Position numbers and translations under genes: made by a program. A DNA stretch of 64,000 nt from Gammaproteobacteria bacterium (GTDB taxonomy: Bacteria; Pseudomonadota; Gammaproteobacteria; Eutrophobiales; Eutrophobiaceae): contig JAPPLI010000100.1 in NCBI GenBank assembly GCA_028819495.1, positions 35,609-99,608 on the forward strand, given 5' to 3'. Below, piece by piece: positions 1-8,677 of this stretch (position 1 is its first letter; every line of letters starts with the position of its first letter). The notes beneath the pieces are model-generated. The model ran no database searches, had not been told where the DNA came from, and worked only from the letters and a program-made list of their open reading frames with translations.

Positions 1-1
1 T

Positions 2-331
2 ATCCTGCCCGGAGGCATGATGATTTACGGCGCCCATTTCTGGCCGGAGTTCAGGAAACTGTACGGCAGCAACCCGGATTTTCATATAAGCATCCGCGCC
101 GTCCAACAGCAGCCGCTGCCTGGTGAATCGGTATATCTGGTGAACTACCAGGAATGGCAGAGGAATGCCTTGCAATCCACGCCTCAGAACAACGGGCGGC
201 TGTCATCGGCCGTCTTTGTTGAAGACAAGGATGCGCCCAACGGTATCAAGTGGTTTCACGTACATGAGACTTGGCTGCCGGATGGTGTTATGTCGGCAGA
301 GCCGTATGACTGGGAGCATGATACAAAGTAA
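2..331 (+). CDS. C-terminal part of a small unknown protein, possibly NTF2/SnoaL-like fold
   Basis: The frame is open to the left edge of the window, so the true start lies outside and only about 109 codons are visible. The first in-frame ATG is at 17. The peptide has alternating hydrophobic stretches and ends with a WFHVHETWLPDG segment, which recalls the last strands of SnoaL/DUF4440-type small barrel proteins. That resemblance is weak and I assign no function. It ends two bases before an inverted repeat that may act as its terminator. Confidence 0.45.
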   Translation: MLPGGMMIYGAHFWPEFRKLYGSNPDFHISIRAVQQQPLPGESVYLVNYQEWQRNALQSTPQNNGRLSSAVFVEDKDAPNGIKWFHVHETWLPDGVMSAEPYDWEHDTK

Positions 332-332
332 A

Positions 333-360
333 TCGGGGACAGGTTAAAACCTGCCCCCGA
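333..360. repeat. Imperfect palindrome after the first gene
   Basis: The arms read TCGGGGACAGGTT and AACCTGCCCCCGA around a two-base centre. It resembles the second palindrome family of this window (copies at 11587 and 39062) in having a GGGGAC arm start and an AT-rich centre. It lies just after the stop codon at 331 and could fold into a transcription-ending or mRNA-protecting hairpin. Confidence 0.6.
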
Positions 361-409
361 CCATATTCTTCCGACTGAAATCTGTCCACTTCAGCACGAC
401 ATTGTCAAT

Positions 410-637
410 TCAGGCGCGTAGTAGTTTTCCAACCGGGTCCGCTTTTGCAGTTTCTGAAATTGCCTCTTGAGCCCAAGGAGCGAATTCTTGGTAGGGAGGC
501 AAAATAATCCATCCGTAATCATCGTCGCCAACCGCAGTAAATTGCCCGGCTGCGACACACAGCGCCGTCAATGCACAAACAAGGGCCGCCCTGTCATCAT
601 GATTCGTTATTTCACAAGGATTTATTTTCCACCTGTG
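410..637 (-). pseudogene. Start-less reading frame, possible gene remnant
   Basis: Between the first gene and the putative antitoxin, the minus strand holds 75 open codons without an ATG. The C-terminal half (AVGDDDYGWIILPPYQEF, then WAQEAI) has protein-like composition. The frame opens after a TAG at 638-640 and ends with TGA at 410-412. It is in a different frame from the gene at 622..900, so either a start was lost or the two frames are halves of one gene split by a frameshift. No family recognised. Confidence 0.3.
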
Positions 638-900
638 CTACGGGTTTTGCCGGAGCAGCGGCGTAAACTATTTATATCGGCGCCCGTTCGACGTGCACTG
701 ACAATTTCAGGCAAGACCTCGGGTTGTTCCACCCAAAGGGAATACTCATGCAAAGTCAGGCCAAGGAAATCGTGGATGGTTTTGTCGCTATCACACTCGT
801 GCCAGCGCGCTACATAGGCATCTATATCGCTAAATCGAGCCGCGCCGGAAAGGCACTTTTGCATGAAATCAGACACGGATTTTTCTCCCTTTGACGGCAC
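622..900 (-). CDS. Putative antitoxin/immunity partner of the colicin E3-like RNase
   Basis: A 92-residue acidic protein directly downstream of the RNase-like gene and overlapping it by 32 bases if the ATG at 900 is used; an ATG at 864 would remove the overlap. The core, with IDAYVARWHE followed by FLGLTLHEYSLWVE, resembles small proteins that I recall being encoded next to this toxin type. Its role as the neutralising partner is inferred from position, size and opposite charge to the basic toxin. The last 20 residues are basic and of unusual composition, so the natural end may have been altered (see the remnant frame at 410..637). Confidence 0.5.
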   Translation of the reverse strand: MPSKGEKSVSDFMQKCLSGAARFSDIDAYVARWHECDSDKTIHDFLGLTLHEYSLWVEQPEVLPEIVSARRTGADINSLRRCSGKTRSTGGK

Positions 901-1102
901 TTTTCATTAAACGTCCCTCAAGCGGTTCGAGAACGCCCAGATGATGCCCGCGACTATTGAAAACTTCAATTTCGCCATGCAGCGAATCCCAGGTATATAG
1001 CCTTTTTCGGTCATGGGACCGCCACCTCTGCTCTCCGTAGCGAAACCCCAGATATTCTTGTTTCTCAAGGAATGACGAGAGAGATTTAGACTTCTTTGAC
1101 AT
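869..1102 (-). CDS. Colicin E3-type 16S rRNase domain protein, likely toxin of a toxin-antitoxin pair
   Basis: A 77-residue basic protein that corresponds to the C-terminal nuclease domain of colicin E3 without translocation or receptor domains. The catalytic pattern is visible: D39 and H42 in YTWDSLHGEIE, E46 after it, and R73 in KGRKI. Their spacing nearly matches D510/H513/E517/R545 of colicin E3. E3 cleaves 16S rRNA in the decoding centre; activity here is inferred from the conserved residues. No signal peptide is seen, so it probably acts inside the producing cell. The downstream gene is the expected neutralising partner. Confidence 0.72.
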   Translation of the reverse strand: MSKKSKSLSSFLEKQEYLGFRYGEQRWRSHDRKRLYTWDSLHGEIEVFNSRGHHLGVLEPLEGRLMKSAVKGRKIRV

Positions 1103-1240
1103 ACATCCGTGTGAAGTAAATATCCTACATCGTGGTCAAGCAATGTATGCATTCACGCGATAAGCGGATAAACCGGTTAAGTTTAAATCTGTCATACGTC
1201 ATAGTATCGACAAAAAGCAAGCGTTGCCCTGTTAATAACG

Positions 1241-3496
1241 CTAAAAGCTGTACCTGGCCTCCGCGCCCCAGATTCTCGGTTGGTTGACGTAGCCAAGCAG
1301 GTTGGCGAAGTCGATGCCGCCGATGGGGTTGTGCTCGTTGGTGATGTTACGGGCGAACATGCCGATCTCGAAGTTCCTGACCGTATCCCGGTAACCCAAC
1401 CTCAGTCCCCCTTCGAACTGCGTCCCGAAGGTGAATTCAACGCTCTCATAGAGGAAATCACTGGTCTTGCCTTTCAGCTTCCAATCGGTGAACAGGTACA
1501 GTTCATTGCCGTTCGCCAGGGGATGGGTGTAGTCCAGTTGCAGGTTCGCGGTCCACTTCGGCGCATGCTGGAACGGGTTGCCGTCGATGATTGCCCTGCC
1601 GTTTTCATCCAGCGGGTCACGGCTGGTTGCCAGGGGGCCTGGCGGCAAGGTCAGTTCCTTATCATTGAGTTCCGTCTTGTTATAACCGTAACCGCCTGAA
1701 AGGATCAGGTTGTCGGTCAGCGCGATATCAACGTCGAACTCAACACCGTAGCCGACACCCTCATCCGCATTCAGCAGGGTCGTCGTATTGGCGTCGCCGC
1801 CTACCGCGACCAGTTGCATGTCGTCAACCTCGTAGTAGAAGCCCGCCACGTTCAGCCTTACCTTGTCGAACAGCGCCTTGTAGCCGATTTCATAGGACGT
1901 GATGGTCTCCGAGTCCGCGATGGTCGCTACGGGGTCATCTTCCAGGCGGTCCTGTATGGTGGGCGCCCGGAAACCGGTTGCCACCCGGGCATAGACCTGT
2001 GCATCGTCGCTGACTGCAAACGCGAGCGACACGTCCCAACTGAGTTCATCATCCCCCAGGCTGATTGGATCAAGCACCCCCTCGACGGCGGGCCTTTCAT
2101 GCTGGGCATCTTTCTCATCGTCTGTGTAACGCACCCCTGCGGTCAGCGTCAACTGGTCGGATACGTTATAGGAACCCTGTCCGAAGACGGCCCAGGTCGT
2201 GTTCTCGATTTCGGAAATCGACCCTACGACAAATGCCGGCGCGCCGGCGCTCATATTCTGGGAAACACTTAAGAGATCATCCTCAAAGTAGAATGCGCCC
2301 ACCTGGTAATTGAACGGGCCGTCCAGGTTGCTGGCGATGCGTATTTCCTGGGTAATCTGTTCTACCTCCTGATCACCGCCGGTATCCACGTTAACAACGA
2401 AAGGCGAATTGAACGGGCTGAAAGGCGTGCTGGGCGGACCGAACGGACCATGCGGACCCGGCGCCAGACCTCCACAGGTAAACAGACAGCCGTATCCGCC
2501 ATCAATGTCCCCGCGTGCAAACCGGTCATAGATGTCCTGATAGGACGTGATCGAGGTAATCGTGTGGTCGCCGACGTCCCAGTCCAGTTTCAGGGTCACG
2601 CCGAAACTCTTTATTTTCGCCGGGTTATTGTTGCCGCCGTCGAAATAGACGGTATTACGGTCGTAATTATCGTTAAGCTTGTTGCTGCCCTTGTCGAAAA
2701 TATTGGCGCGGAACAGCGAGGCGGAATTGCCGCCCTGGTCCTGGTGCTGGTACAGGAGCAGGGCACTGAAATCATCAGAGGGGGTCCACAACAACTGCAC
2801 GCGGCCGGCAAAGATATCGAACCCGCCCATGGCATCGTTTTCACCGGTGTAGGCGTTATTGACCCAGTCCGAGCGATGCTGCGTAATGAACGAGACCCGG
2901 CCCATCAAGGTGTTCTCTACCAGGGTGCCGCCGACGGCTCCCTCCACGTTTATCGTCCCCAGGTTGCCGCCGGAAGCCTTGATATAGCCTTCCGTTTCCT
3001 CGGTGGGGCGGCGCGAATCGAACTTGAGGATACCCGCCGTGGTGTTGCGCCCGAACAGGGTGCCCTGGGGGCCGCGAATTACCTCTATATCGTCGAGATC
3101 GAAGATGGGAAATGATTTGAGAGACGCTTTCTCCATCGGCACTTCGTCAAACACGATGGATACCGGTTGCGATGCGGCCGCGGTAAAGTCGGCATTGCCC
3201 AGGCCACGCATGTAGAAACGCGGGGATAACCGCCCGTTGGAACTCTCCACGTGCAGTCCCGGCACCGTGCTGGCCAGTTCCAGCACATCCCCTCCCCCCG
3301 CGAACTTGGATTCAAGCCACTGACCGGACATCCTGGTGATCGAGATCGGCACGTCCTGGATGTTCTGCTCGCGTTTCTGCGCGGTAACCACGATCTCCTC
3401 CAATACGGTCTGGGCTTGAGACGGTATTGCGAGGGCACACAGCAGGGTGAAAAAACCAAAAATAGAAGAAATTCTTATACTTGTCGAATCGCCCAT
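1241..3496 (-). CDS. TonB-dependent outer-membrane receptor
   Basis: A 751-residue outer-membrane receptor with a signal peptide cleaved after about residue 28 (PSQAQ), a TonB box-like EEIVVTAQKREQNIQDVP, a plug domain with VIRGPQGTLFGRN near residues 138-150, and a long beta-barrel ending in an aromatic residue (ARYSF). The QKREQNIQDVP start is typical of the receptor group common in sphingomonads and marine gammaproteobacteria. Substrate unknown. The next gene upstream on the same strand encodes an exported nucleoside hydrolase, which makes nucleoside-related uptake possible, but a repeat-bearing gap separates them. Confidence 0.93.
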   Translation of the reverse strand: MGDSTSIRISSIFGFFTLLCALAIPSQAQTVLEEIVVTAQKREQNIQDVPISITRMSGQWLESKFAGGGDVLELASTVPGLHVESSNGRLSPRFYMRGLGNADFTAAASQPVSIVFDEVPMEKASLKSFPIFDLDDIEVIRGPQGTLFGRNTTAGILKFDSRRPTEETEGYIKASGGNLGTINVEGAVGGTLVENTLMGRVSFITQHRSDWVNNAYTGENDAMGGFDIFAGRVQLLWTPSDDFSALLLYQHQDQGGNSASLFRANIFDKGSNKLNDNYDRNTVYFDGGNNNPAKIKSFGVTLKLDWDVGDHTITSITSYQDIYDRFARGDIDGGYGCLFTCGGLAPGPHGPFGPPSTPFSPFNSPFVVNVDTGGDQEVEQITQEIRIASNLDGPFNYQVGAFYFEDDLLSVSQNMSAGAPAFVVGSISEIENTTWAVFGQGSYNVSDQLTLTAGVRYTDDEKDAQHERPAVEGVLDPISLGDDELSWDVSLAFAVSDDAQVYARVATGFRAPTIQDRLEDDPVATIADSETITSYEIGYKALFDKVRLNVAGFYYEVDDMQLVAVGGDANTTTLLNADEGVGYGVEFDVDIALTDNLILSGGYGYNKTELNDKELTLPPGPLATSRDPLDENGRAIIDGNPFQHAPKWTANLQLDYTHPLANGNELYLFTDWKLKGKTSDFLYESVEFTFGTQFEGGLRLGYRDTVRNFEIGMFARNITNEHNPIGGIDFANLLGYVNQPRIWGAEARYSF

Positions 3497-3602
3497 TATT
3501 GTTCTCCTGGCAGGGTAATGATGTCTTGATATTATCGCCGTGATTTTACACCACTATTTGCCCGTTGTGAACGTGAAATTATCGGGATCAGGAACAATTG
3601 AT

Positions 3603-3716
3603 GGGGTCGGAGTAAAATTTCTGACGAAATTCTTACTCCGACCCCGAGAATCCCGGGAATCTCGCCAGACGCCAGGGGTCAGAGTAAGAAATTCGCAGAA
3701 TTTTTACTCTGACCCC
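3603..3716. repeat. Two palindromes of family 1
   Basis: Full copies at 3603-3645 (43 bp) and 3675-3716 (42 bp). The first carries a matched change in both arms (GGGGTCGGAGTAA with TTACTCCGACCCC), so base pairing is kept. The gap 3497-3726 holds nothing else that I can recognise. Confidence 0.95.
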
Positions 3717-3726
3717 ACATATCCGG

Positions 3727-4761
3727 TTATTCGCCGAGCAGGATATCGACCAGTTGATCCTCAAACGCACGGAGGTCCCGCCACCCCGTCGCGCAATGCA
3801 CAATCCTGCCGTCACGTTCATCAACCACGGTATAACCGTCATCCGTGACCCTGACCGGCAAATCCTCCATGACCAGGAGAGCCTGTGAGTGCGCCGCATA
3901 AACGGCGACGGTATCAAACAGGACTGTGCTCATTATTGCCGGATCGGTCCCCGGTTTTATGAACGGCGCCAGGGGCAACCAGGTCTTGTAATTCTCCACC
4001 AGCGCCCTGATCCAGGGGTCTTCACTCCGGTATATTCTCTGGTAGTTTCCGCCTGTGACCTCCACGAAGCCGCATACATCCAGCGGCATTATCGTGCAGT
4101 CCCAGGGCGCGGCAAATACCTGTTGCAAGGCTTTAGGACCGGATATGACATTCCATTCCGCCGAGGGTGTCGCGCTGCCGCCATAACCCACGTACAGGGA
4201 ACCGTGCATACCGATAAACCGCGCATTTCCGGCAATCGACGGGTCCCGCCTCAGCGCTTCGGCAATATTCGGCACCGGACCGATACAGATCAGCGTGACG
4301 GGTTCCGGGGATTGTTTTATCGTATCGATCAATGCCTGAACGCCATCGCGCCGGACTGCCCCCGGGTAGTTTTCCAGCCGGTAATCACCTATCCAGCCAC
4401 TCTGTCTTCCCGGTTGATCTTCCCGGCCCAGGCCCACGCCGATTGGAATATCGGTGCGTCCGGTAAGTTCGAGCAGTTTGGCGAACAAACGGCAACGGTA
4501 GATTGCATTGCCGAAATCACTGACCACCAGTTTCACGTCGAACTGCGGCATGCGCAGCAGCATCAATAATGCCCAGGTATCGTCGATGTCATCGCCGATG
4601 TCGGAATCGAGTATGACGGGGATCCGGGGTGTCTCGGAGCCGGATAATGACTCGGCGTTATTGGCTGCCGGGGCGGACAGAGGCGGCATGCCTGCCCAGA
4701 GGGTGGACAGTAACGCCAGGGAATTTTGAAGAAATGACCGCTTTGTCAGTTTCCGGGACAT
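3727..4761 (-). CDS. Exported nucleoside hydrolase (IU_nuc_hydro family)
   Basis: A 344-residue protein with the calcium-binding signature of inosine/uridine-preferring nucleoside hydrolases, DSDIGDDIDDTWAL, near residues 52-65. These enzymes cleave the N-glycosidic bond of ribonucleosides. The N-terminus (TKRSFLQNSLALLSTLWAG) looks like a Tat-type signal with KR in place of RR, so the enzyme probably works in the periplasm, unlike the cytosolic Escherichia coli Rih enzymes. The VSDFGN segment corresponds to the usual VxTxxGN active-site loop. Confidence 0.85.
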   Translation of the reverse strand: MSRKLTKRSFLQNSLALLSTLWAGMPPLSAPAANNAESLSGSETPRIPVILDSDIGDDIDDTWALLMLLRMPQFDVKLVVSDFGNAIYRCRLFAKLLELTGRTDIPIGVGLGREDQPGRQSGWIGDYRLENYPGAVRRDGVQALIDTIKQSPEPVTLICIGPVPNIAEALRRDPSIAGNARFIGMHGSLYVGYGGSATPSAEWNVISGPKALQQVFAAPWDCTIMPLDVCGFVEVTGGNYQRIYRSEDPWIRALVENYKTWLPLAPFIKPGTDPAIMSTVLFDTVAVYAAHSQALLVMEDLPVRVTDDGYTVVDERDGRIVHCATGWRDLRAFEDQLVDILLGE

Positions 4762-4792
4762 GTTATTAAATTCTGGATACCTGGGGATGCTT

Positions 4793-4834
4793 GGGGTCAG
4801 AGTAAAAATTCTTCGAATTTCTTACTCTGACCCC
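4793..4834. repeat. Palindrome of family 1
   Basis: A 42-bp copy with perfect 13-bp arms, in the gap between tsaC and the nucleoside hydrolase gene. Confidence 0.95.
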
Positions 4835-4854
4835 TGAAATAAGTCCTGAATTGC

Positions 4855-5406
4855 TCATGCCCGCAGCACGCGACCGGTAACGGCATCCCTGATCACGCTG
4901 GGTCTTGGATCTCCGCCGACGTTGCCGGGGACGTAACAGTCCACGTCCTGTCCAAAATAAGCCCTGACGCGCCGCCGGGTCCGGGCCGGACGGCAACCGG
5001 ACGGGTTGGCGCTGGTTGAGACAAGGGCGCCGGCTGCGTCACACAATTGTTGAACGACGGGATGCGCCGACACCCGCACGGCCAGGGTATTATGCTGCCC
5101 CGTGAGCCAGTGCGGCGTAACGCGCCGCGCCGGCGCCAGCCAGGTGACCGGGCCGGGCCATGAACCGGTTATCTCCTCCAACGCCGGAACACGGGAAAAA
5201 TCCACCAGTTCCGATAACTGGTCGATGTTTGAGGCGGCAATGATCAGGCCCTTGCCGGCGGGTCGGCGCTTTAGCCGCAGAATTTCAGCTACCGCATCTT
5301 CATCCCAGGGGTCGCAACCCAGGCCCATCACCGCCTCGGTGGGATAGGCGATGACGCCGCCATCTTGCAGGACGCCCAGCGCATTATGAATATGCCAGCT
5401 TTTCAA
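4855..5406 (-). CDS. tsaC: Threonylcarbamoyl-AMP synthase (YrdC/Sua5 family)
   Basis: A 183-residue single-domain YrdC protein, the length of TsaC rather than the longer Sua5. It makes threonylcarbamoyl-AMP from threonine, bicarbonate and ATP for the t6A37 modification of tRNAs. Recognisable parts are GGVIAYPTEAVMGLGCDP at the N-terminus, the KRRPAGKGLII loop, WPGPVTWL, and LVSTSANPSG. Gene order tsaC-dprA-def-fmt-rsmB is known from Pseudomonas; here purE and topA lie between tsaC and dprA. Confidence 0.93.
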   Translation of the reverse strand: MKSWHIHNALGVLQDGGVIAYPTEAVMGLGCDPWDEDAVAEILRLKRRPAGKGLIIAASNIDQLSELVDFSRVPALEEITGSWPGPVTWLAPARRVTPHWLTGQHNTLAVRVSAHPVVQQLCDAAGALVSTSANPSGCRPARTRRRVRAYFGQDVDCYVPGNVGGDPRPSVIRDAVTGRVLRA

Positions 5407-5429
5407 TATGGCTTAACAGGAAGATACCT

Positions 5430-5533
5430 GGGGTCAGAGTAAAAATTCTCCGAATTTCTTACTCCGACCCCTCCGGCCAAGGAGATAGATGGGGTCAGAG
5501 TAAGAATTTCGTCAGAAATTTTACTCTGACCCC
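5430..5533. repeat. Two-palindrome module, left of purE
   Basis: Palindromes at 5430-5471 and 5491-5533 separated by a 19-base spacer containing GGAGATAGAT. The whole module recurs in the same orientation at 6072-6175 with about six differences, so purE lies between two direct copies. Confidence 0.95.
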
Positions 5534-5539
5534 TGGATT

Positions 5540-6046
5540 TCACAACTGCTCCTGCAGCGCCGCGTCCTTTGCCTGGACCGTGCGGGTCATCTGCTCGCGT
5601 TCTGCGCTAATGGCAGTGGCCAAGTCCGCGTCCTGCAGGGCTAGGATCTGCGCGGCCAGGTAGGCGGCGTTTTTTGCGCCGGCCTTGCCGATCGCTACGG
5701 TGCCCACGGGGATGCCTCCCGGCATCTGGACGGTCGCCAGCAACGCATCCATGCCGCTCAACGGGCCGGCATCCAGGGGCACGCCGATGACCGGCCTGGT
5801 GGTGGTTGCGGCCACCGCGCCGGCGAGGTGCGCGGCCAGGCCGGCGGCGGCGATAAATACCGCGCAACCCCGCGCCTCCGCGTCCTTGATGTAAGCCTTG
5901 GTTGCCTCGGGGGTGCGGTGCGCGGAGGTGATCTTCACTTCCCTGGCAATGGAAAAGCTGTCCAGTACTTCAACTGTGGAACGCATTACGGGCAGGTCGG
6001 AATCGGAGCCCATTAAAATTGCAACGAACGGTTTGTTTTCGGTCAT
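5540..6046 (-). CDS. purE: N5-carboxyaminoimidazole ribonucleotide mutase
   Basis: A 168-residue class I PurE, converting N5-CAIR to CAIR in purine synthesis. The phosphate-binding [12 protein letters not shown] loop is at residues 10-21, the SAHRTP motif at 41-46, and GLAAHLAG at about 69-76, all as in the octameric bacterial enzyme. purK is not next to it. It is bracketed by two near-identical palindrome modules, and its stop codon lies directly after the left module. Confidence 0.96.
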   Translation of the reverse strand: MTENKPFVAILMGSDSDLPVMRSTVEVLDSFSIAREVKITSAHRTPEATKAYIKDAEARGCAVFIAAAGLAAHLAGAVAATTTRPVIGVPLDAGPLSGMDALLATVQMPGGIPVGTVAIGKAGAKNAAYLAAQILALQDADLATAISAEREQMTRTVQAKDAALQEQL

Positions 6047-6071
6047 TGTTATCTCTCATATTACGATTTAT

Positions 6072-6175
6072 GGGGTCAGAGTAAAAATTCTTCGAATTTC
6101 TTACTCTGACCCCTCCAGCCGGGGAGATAGACGGGGTCAGAGTAAGAATTTCGTCAGAAATTTTACTCTGACCCC
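6072..6175. repeat. Two-palindrome module, right of purE
   Basis: Palindromes at 6072-6113 and 6133-6175 with a 19-base spacer. It is the direct duplicate of the module at 5430-5533. Confidence 0.95.
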
Positions 6176-6193
6176 TGGATTTACCCCTGAATT

Positions 6194-8578
6194 TCACTTA
6201 CGGCGTTTGCGCCCTGCCGGCGCCGCGGCAATCAGATCAAGGCATTCCTGCAGGGTCAGGTCCTGCGCTTCCTTATCCTTCGGTATCCTTGCATTCTTTT
6301 TCCCATCCGTAATATATGGCCCGTAGCGTCCGTTGAGGACGGAAATGCCTTCTTTTTCAAATACCTTGATGTATTTTGCGGCGTCCGCGGCCTTCTTCTC
6401 CCGCACCAGTTCCTGCGCCCGCGGCAAATCAATCGTATAAGGATCATCCCCCTTTTTCAATGAGACGAACTTGTTGTCATAGCGCACATAAGGACCGAAG
6501 CGGCCGATGTTGACGCTGATCTTCTCGCCCTCTTCGGAAACGCCCAGTTCCCGCGGCAGGTGGAACAGCTCCAGGGCCTGTTCCAGGCTGATGGAATCCA
6601 TGCGCTGGTCAGGCAGCAGGCTGGCAAATTTCGGATCCTCCCCGTCATCCCTGGCGCCGATTTGAACGAACGGCCCGTAGCGTCCCATGCGCACCGTCAC
6701 CGGCCTCCCGGTGGCCGGGTCATTGCCCAGGCTGCGCGGGCTCACCGCTTCACTGCGGCTTACTCCACCCTCCTTGTCCTGCACCCGCGCCGAGAACGGT
6801 TCCCAGAACTCCCTCATCAGCGGGACCCACTCCTTCTCGCCCCTGGAAACGGCATCGAGTTCATCTTCCAGCCTGGCGGTAAAGTCGTAATCGACATAAC
6901 TGTCGAAATGCTCGGTCAGGAACCTGTTCACGACTCGCCCCACGTCAGTGGGAACGAAGCGTTTCTTGACCATCTCCACGTATTCGCGGGTGCGCAGGGT
7001 GGAAATGATGGCGGCATAGGTAGAGGGGCGGCCGATGCCGTAATCCTCCAGGGATTTGACCAGGGTCGCCTCGGAATAACGCGGGGGAGGTTCGGTAAAA
7101 TGCTGTTCGGGCCGTATTTTCAACAATCCCGCCGCATCACCGGGCTGCATGGGAGGGAGTTTCCTCTCAGTGGCATCATTCCCCTGCCCCGTTTTGCGAT
7201 CATCTTCTCCTTCGGTGTAGAGAATCATGAAACCCTTTTCAACCACGGTAGCGCCGTTGGCCCGCATCAGCGCGCCGGGGCCGCATTCCAGGTCCACCGC
7301 GACCGTGTCGATGACGGCCTGGGCCATCTGACTGGCCAGCGCCCGCTTCCAGATCAACTCGTACAGCCGGAACTGCTCTTTCGACAGTTTCGACCGAATT
7401 TCTTCCGGCACGCGCTGCACGGAAGTCGGCCGGATCGCCTCGTGCGCCTCCTGGGCGTTTTTCGACCTGGTCCGGAACCGGCGCGGGCGTTCGGGCAGGT
7501 ACTTTGCGCCGTATTGTTTGTCTATGTACCAGCGCATCTCATTGATCGCATCCGCCGCCAGGCTCACCGAGTCGGTCCTCATGTAGGTGATCAGGCCGAC
7601 CGCGCCTGATCCGGTATCTATTCCCTCGTACAATTGTTGCGCCACGCGCATGGTCTGCTGTGCGGTGAACCCGAGCTTGCGCACGGCCTCCTGCTGCAGC
7701 GTGGAGGTGATGAACGGCGGCGCCGGCTGGCGCTTGCGCTGTTTACGGTCAACCTTGCTGACGATCAGCTCGCCCTTGTATTGCGCCTTCTGGCCGATCC
7801 CGGTTGCGTCATTGTTTGGCAACGTAGCGCCCCCCTGTCCGATCTGCGCTGCGGCTTGTTGTTCCAACGCCGCGGAAACCTCCCGCGCCCGTTGCTCATC
7901 CGTGATGCTGAACTGTTCGATCTTCTTATCCCGGAAACGGATCAAGCGGGCGGGAAACGCGGTTCCGGCCCGCTCCAGGTCTGCTTCTATGGTCCAGTAC
8001 TCACGGGTCTTGAAGCGTTCGATTTCTTCTTCGCGCTCGACGATCATCCTCAAGGCGGGGCTCTGAACCCGGCCGGCGGAGAGACCCCTGCGAATCTTCT
8101 TCCACAATAACGGGGACAGGTTGAAGCCTACCAGGTAATCCAGGGCGCGCCTTGCCTGCTGGGCGTTGATCAGGTCCCATGAGAGCTCGCCGGGATTATC
8201 GATGGCGCGTAATACCGCGTTCTTCGTGACCTCATGAAACACCACCCGTTTTACTTCCTTGCGCTTGAGCGCGCCGCGCTCCTTGAGCAGTTCAAACAGG
8301 TGCCATGATATGGCTTCACCTTCCCTGTCGGGATCAGTGGCCAGGTAAAGAACGTCGGATTTTTTCAGGGCACGCGCGATCGCGTCCACGGAACGGGCAT
8401 TTTTATCGATGATTTCATAACGCATGGCGAACTCCTTTTCCGGGTCCACCGCGCCGGATTTCGGCAACAGGTCGCGCACGTGGCCATTGGAAGCCATAAC
8501 GGTGTATCCGCTACCCAGGTAACGGTTCAAGGTCCTTGCCTTTGCAGGGGATTCAACTATAACTAATGCTTCAGACAT
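6194..8578 (-). CDS. topA: DNA topoisomerase I
   Basis: A 794-residue type IA topoisomerase that relaxes negative supercoils. The Toprim start VIVESPAKARTLNRYLG is at residues 5-21, the acidic DPDREGEAISWH motif near 110-121, and the active-site tyrosine in ITYMRTDS at about residue 330. The C-terminus has GRYGPYV/GRYGPYI repeats (topoisomerase C-terminal repeats) in place of the four-cysteine zinc ribbons of E. coli TopA, and ends in a basic RKRRK tail. A Gln/Gly-rich stretch around residues 235-262 looks like a flexible insert. Confidence 0.95.
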   Translation of the reverse strand: MSEALVIVESPAKARTLNRYLGSGYTVMASNGHVRDLLPKSGAVDPEKEFAMRYEIIDKNARSVDAIARALKKSDVLYLATDPDREGEAISWHLFELLKERGALKRKEVKRVVFHEVTKNAVLRAIDNPGELSWDLINAQQARRALDYLVGFNLSPLLWKKIRRGLSAGRVQSPALRMIVEREEEIERFKTREYWTIEADLERAGTAFPARLIRFRDKKIEQFSITDEQRAREVSAALEQQAAAQIGQGGATLPNNDATGIGQKAQYKGELIVSKVDRKQRKRQPAPPFITSTLQQEAVRKLGFTAQQTMRVAQQLYEGIDTGSGAVGLITYMRTDSVSLAADAINEMRWYIDKQYGAKYLPERPRRFRTRSKNAQEAHEAIRPTSVQRVPEEIRSKLSKEQFRLYELIWKRALASQMAQAVIDTVAVDLECGPGALMRANGATVVEKGFMILYTEGEDDRKTGQGNDATERKLPPMQPGDAAGLLKIRPEQHFTEPPPRYSEATLVKSLEDYGIGRPSTYAAIISTLRTREYVEMVKKRFVPTDVGRVVNRFLTEHFDSYVDYDFTARLEDELDAVSRGEKEWVPLMREFWEPFSARVQDKEGGVSRSEAVSPRSLGNDPATGRPVTVRMGRYGPFVQIGARDDGEDPKFASLLPDQRMDSISLEQALELFHLPRELGVSEEGEKISVNIGRFGPYVRYDNKFVSLKKGDDPYTIDLPRAQELVREKKAADAAKYIKVFEKEGISVLNGRYGPYITDGKKNARIPKDKEAQDLTLQECLDLIAAAPAGRKRRK

Positions 8579-8609
8579 TTTTATTATTCACACTTTGTTA
8601 TTGATTTAT

Positions 8610-8651
8610 GGGGTCAGAGTAAGAAATTCGAAGAATTTTTACTCTGACCCC
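8610..8651. repeat. Palindrome of family 1
   Basis: A 42-bp copy in reverse orientation (inner part GAAATTCGAAGAATTT), between topA and dprA. Confidence 0.95.
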
Positions 8652-8677
8652 TTTTATCTGCAGCAGGCCGGTTCCGT

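Noticed and set aside
6560..7609. A 349-codon open frame on the plus strand
   Set aside because: It is antisense to topA and without recognisable motifs.
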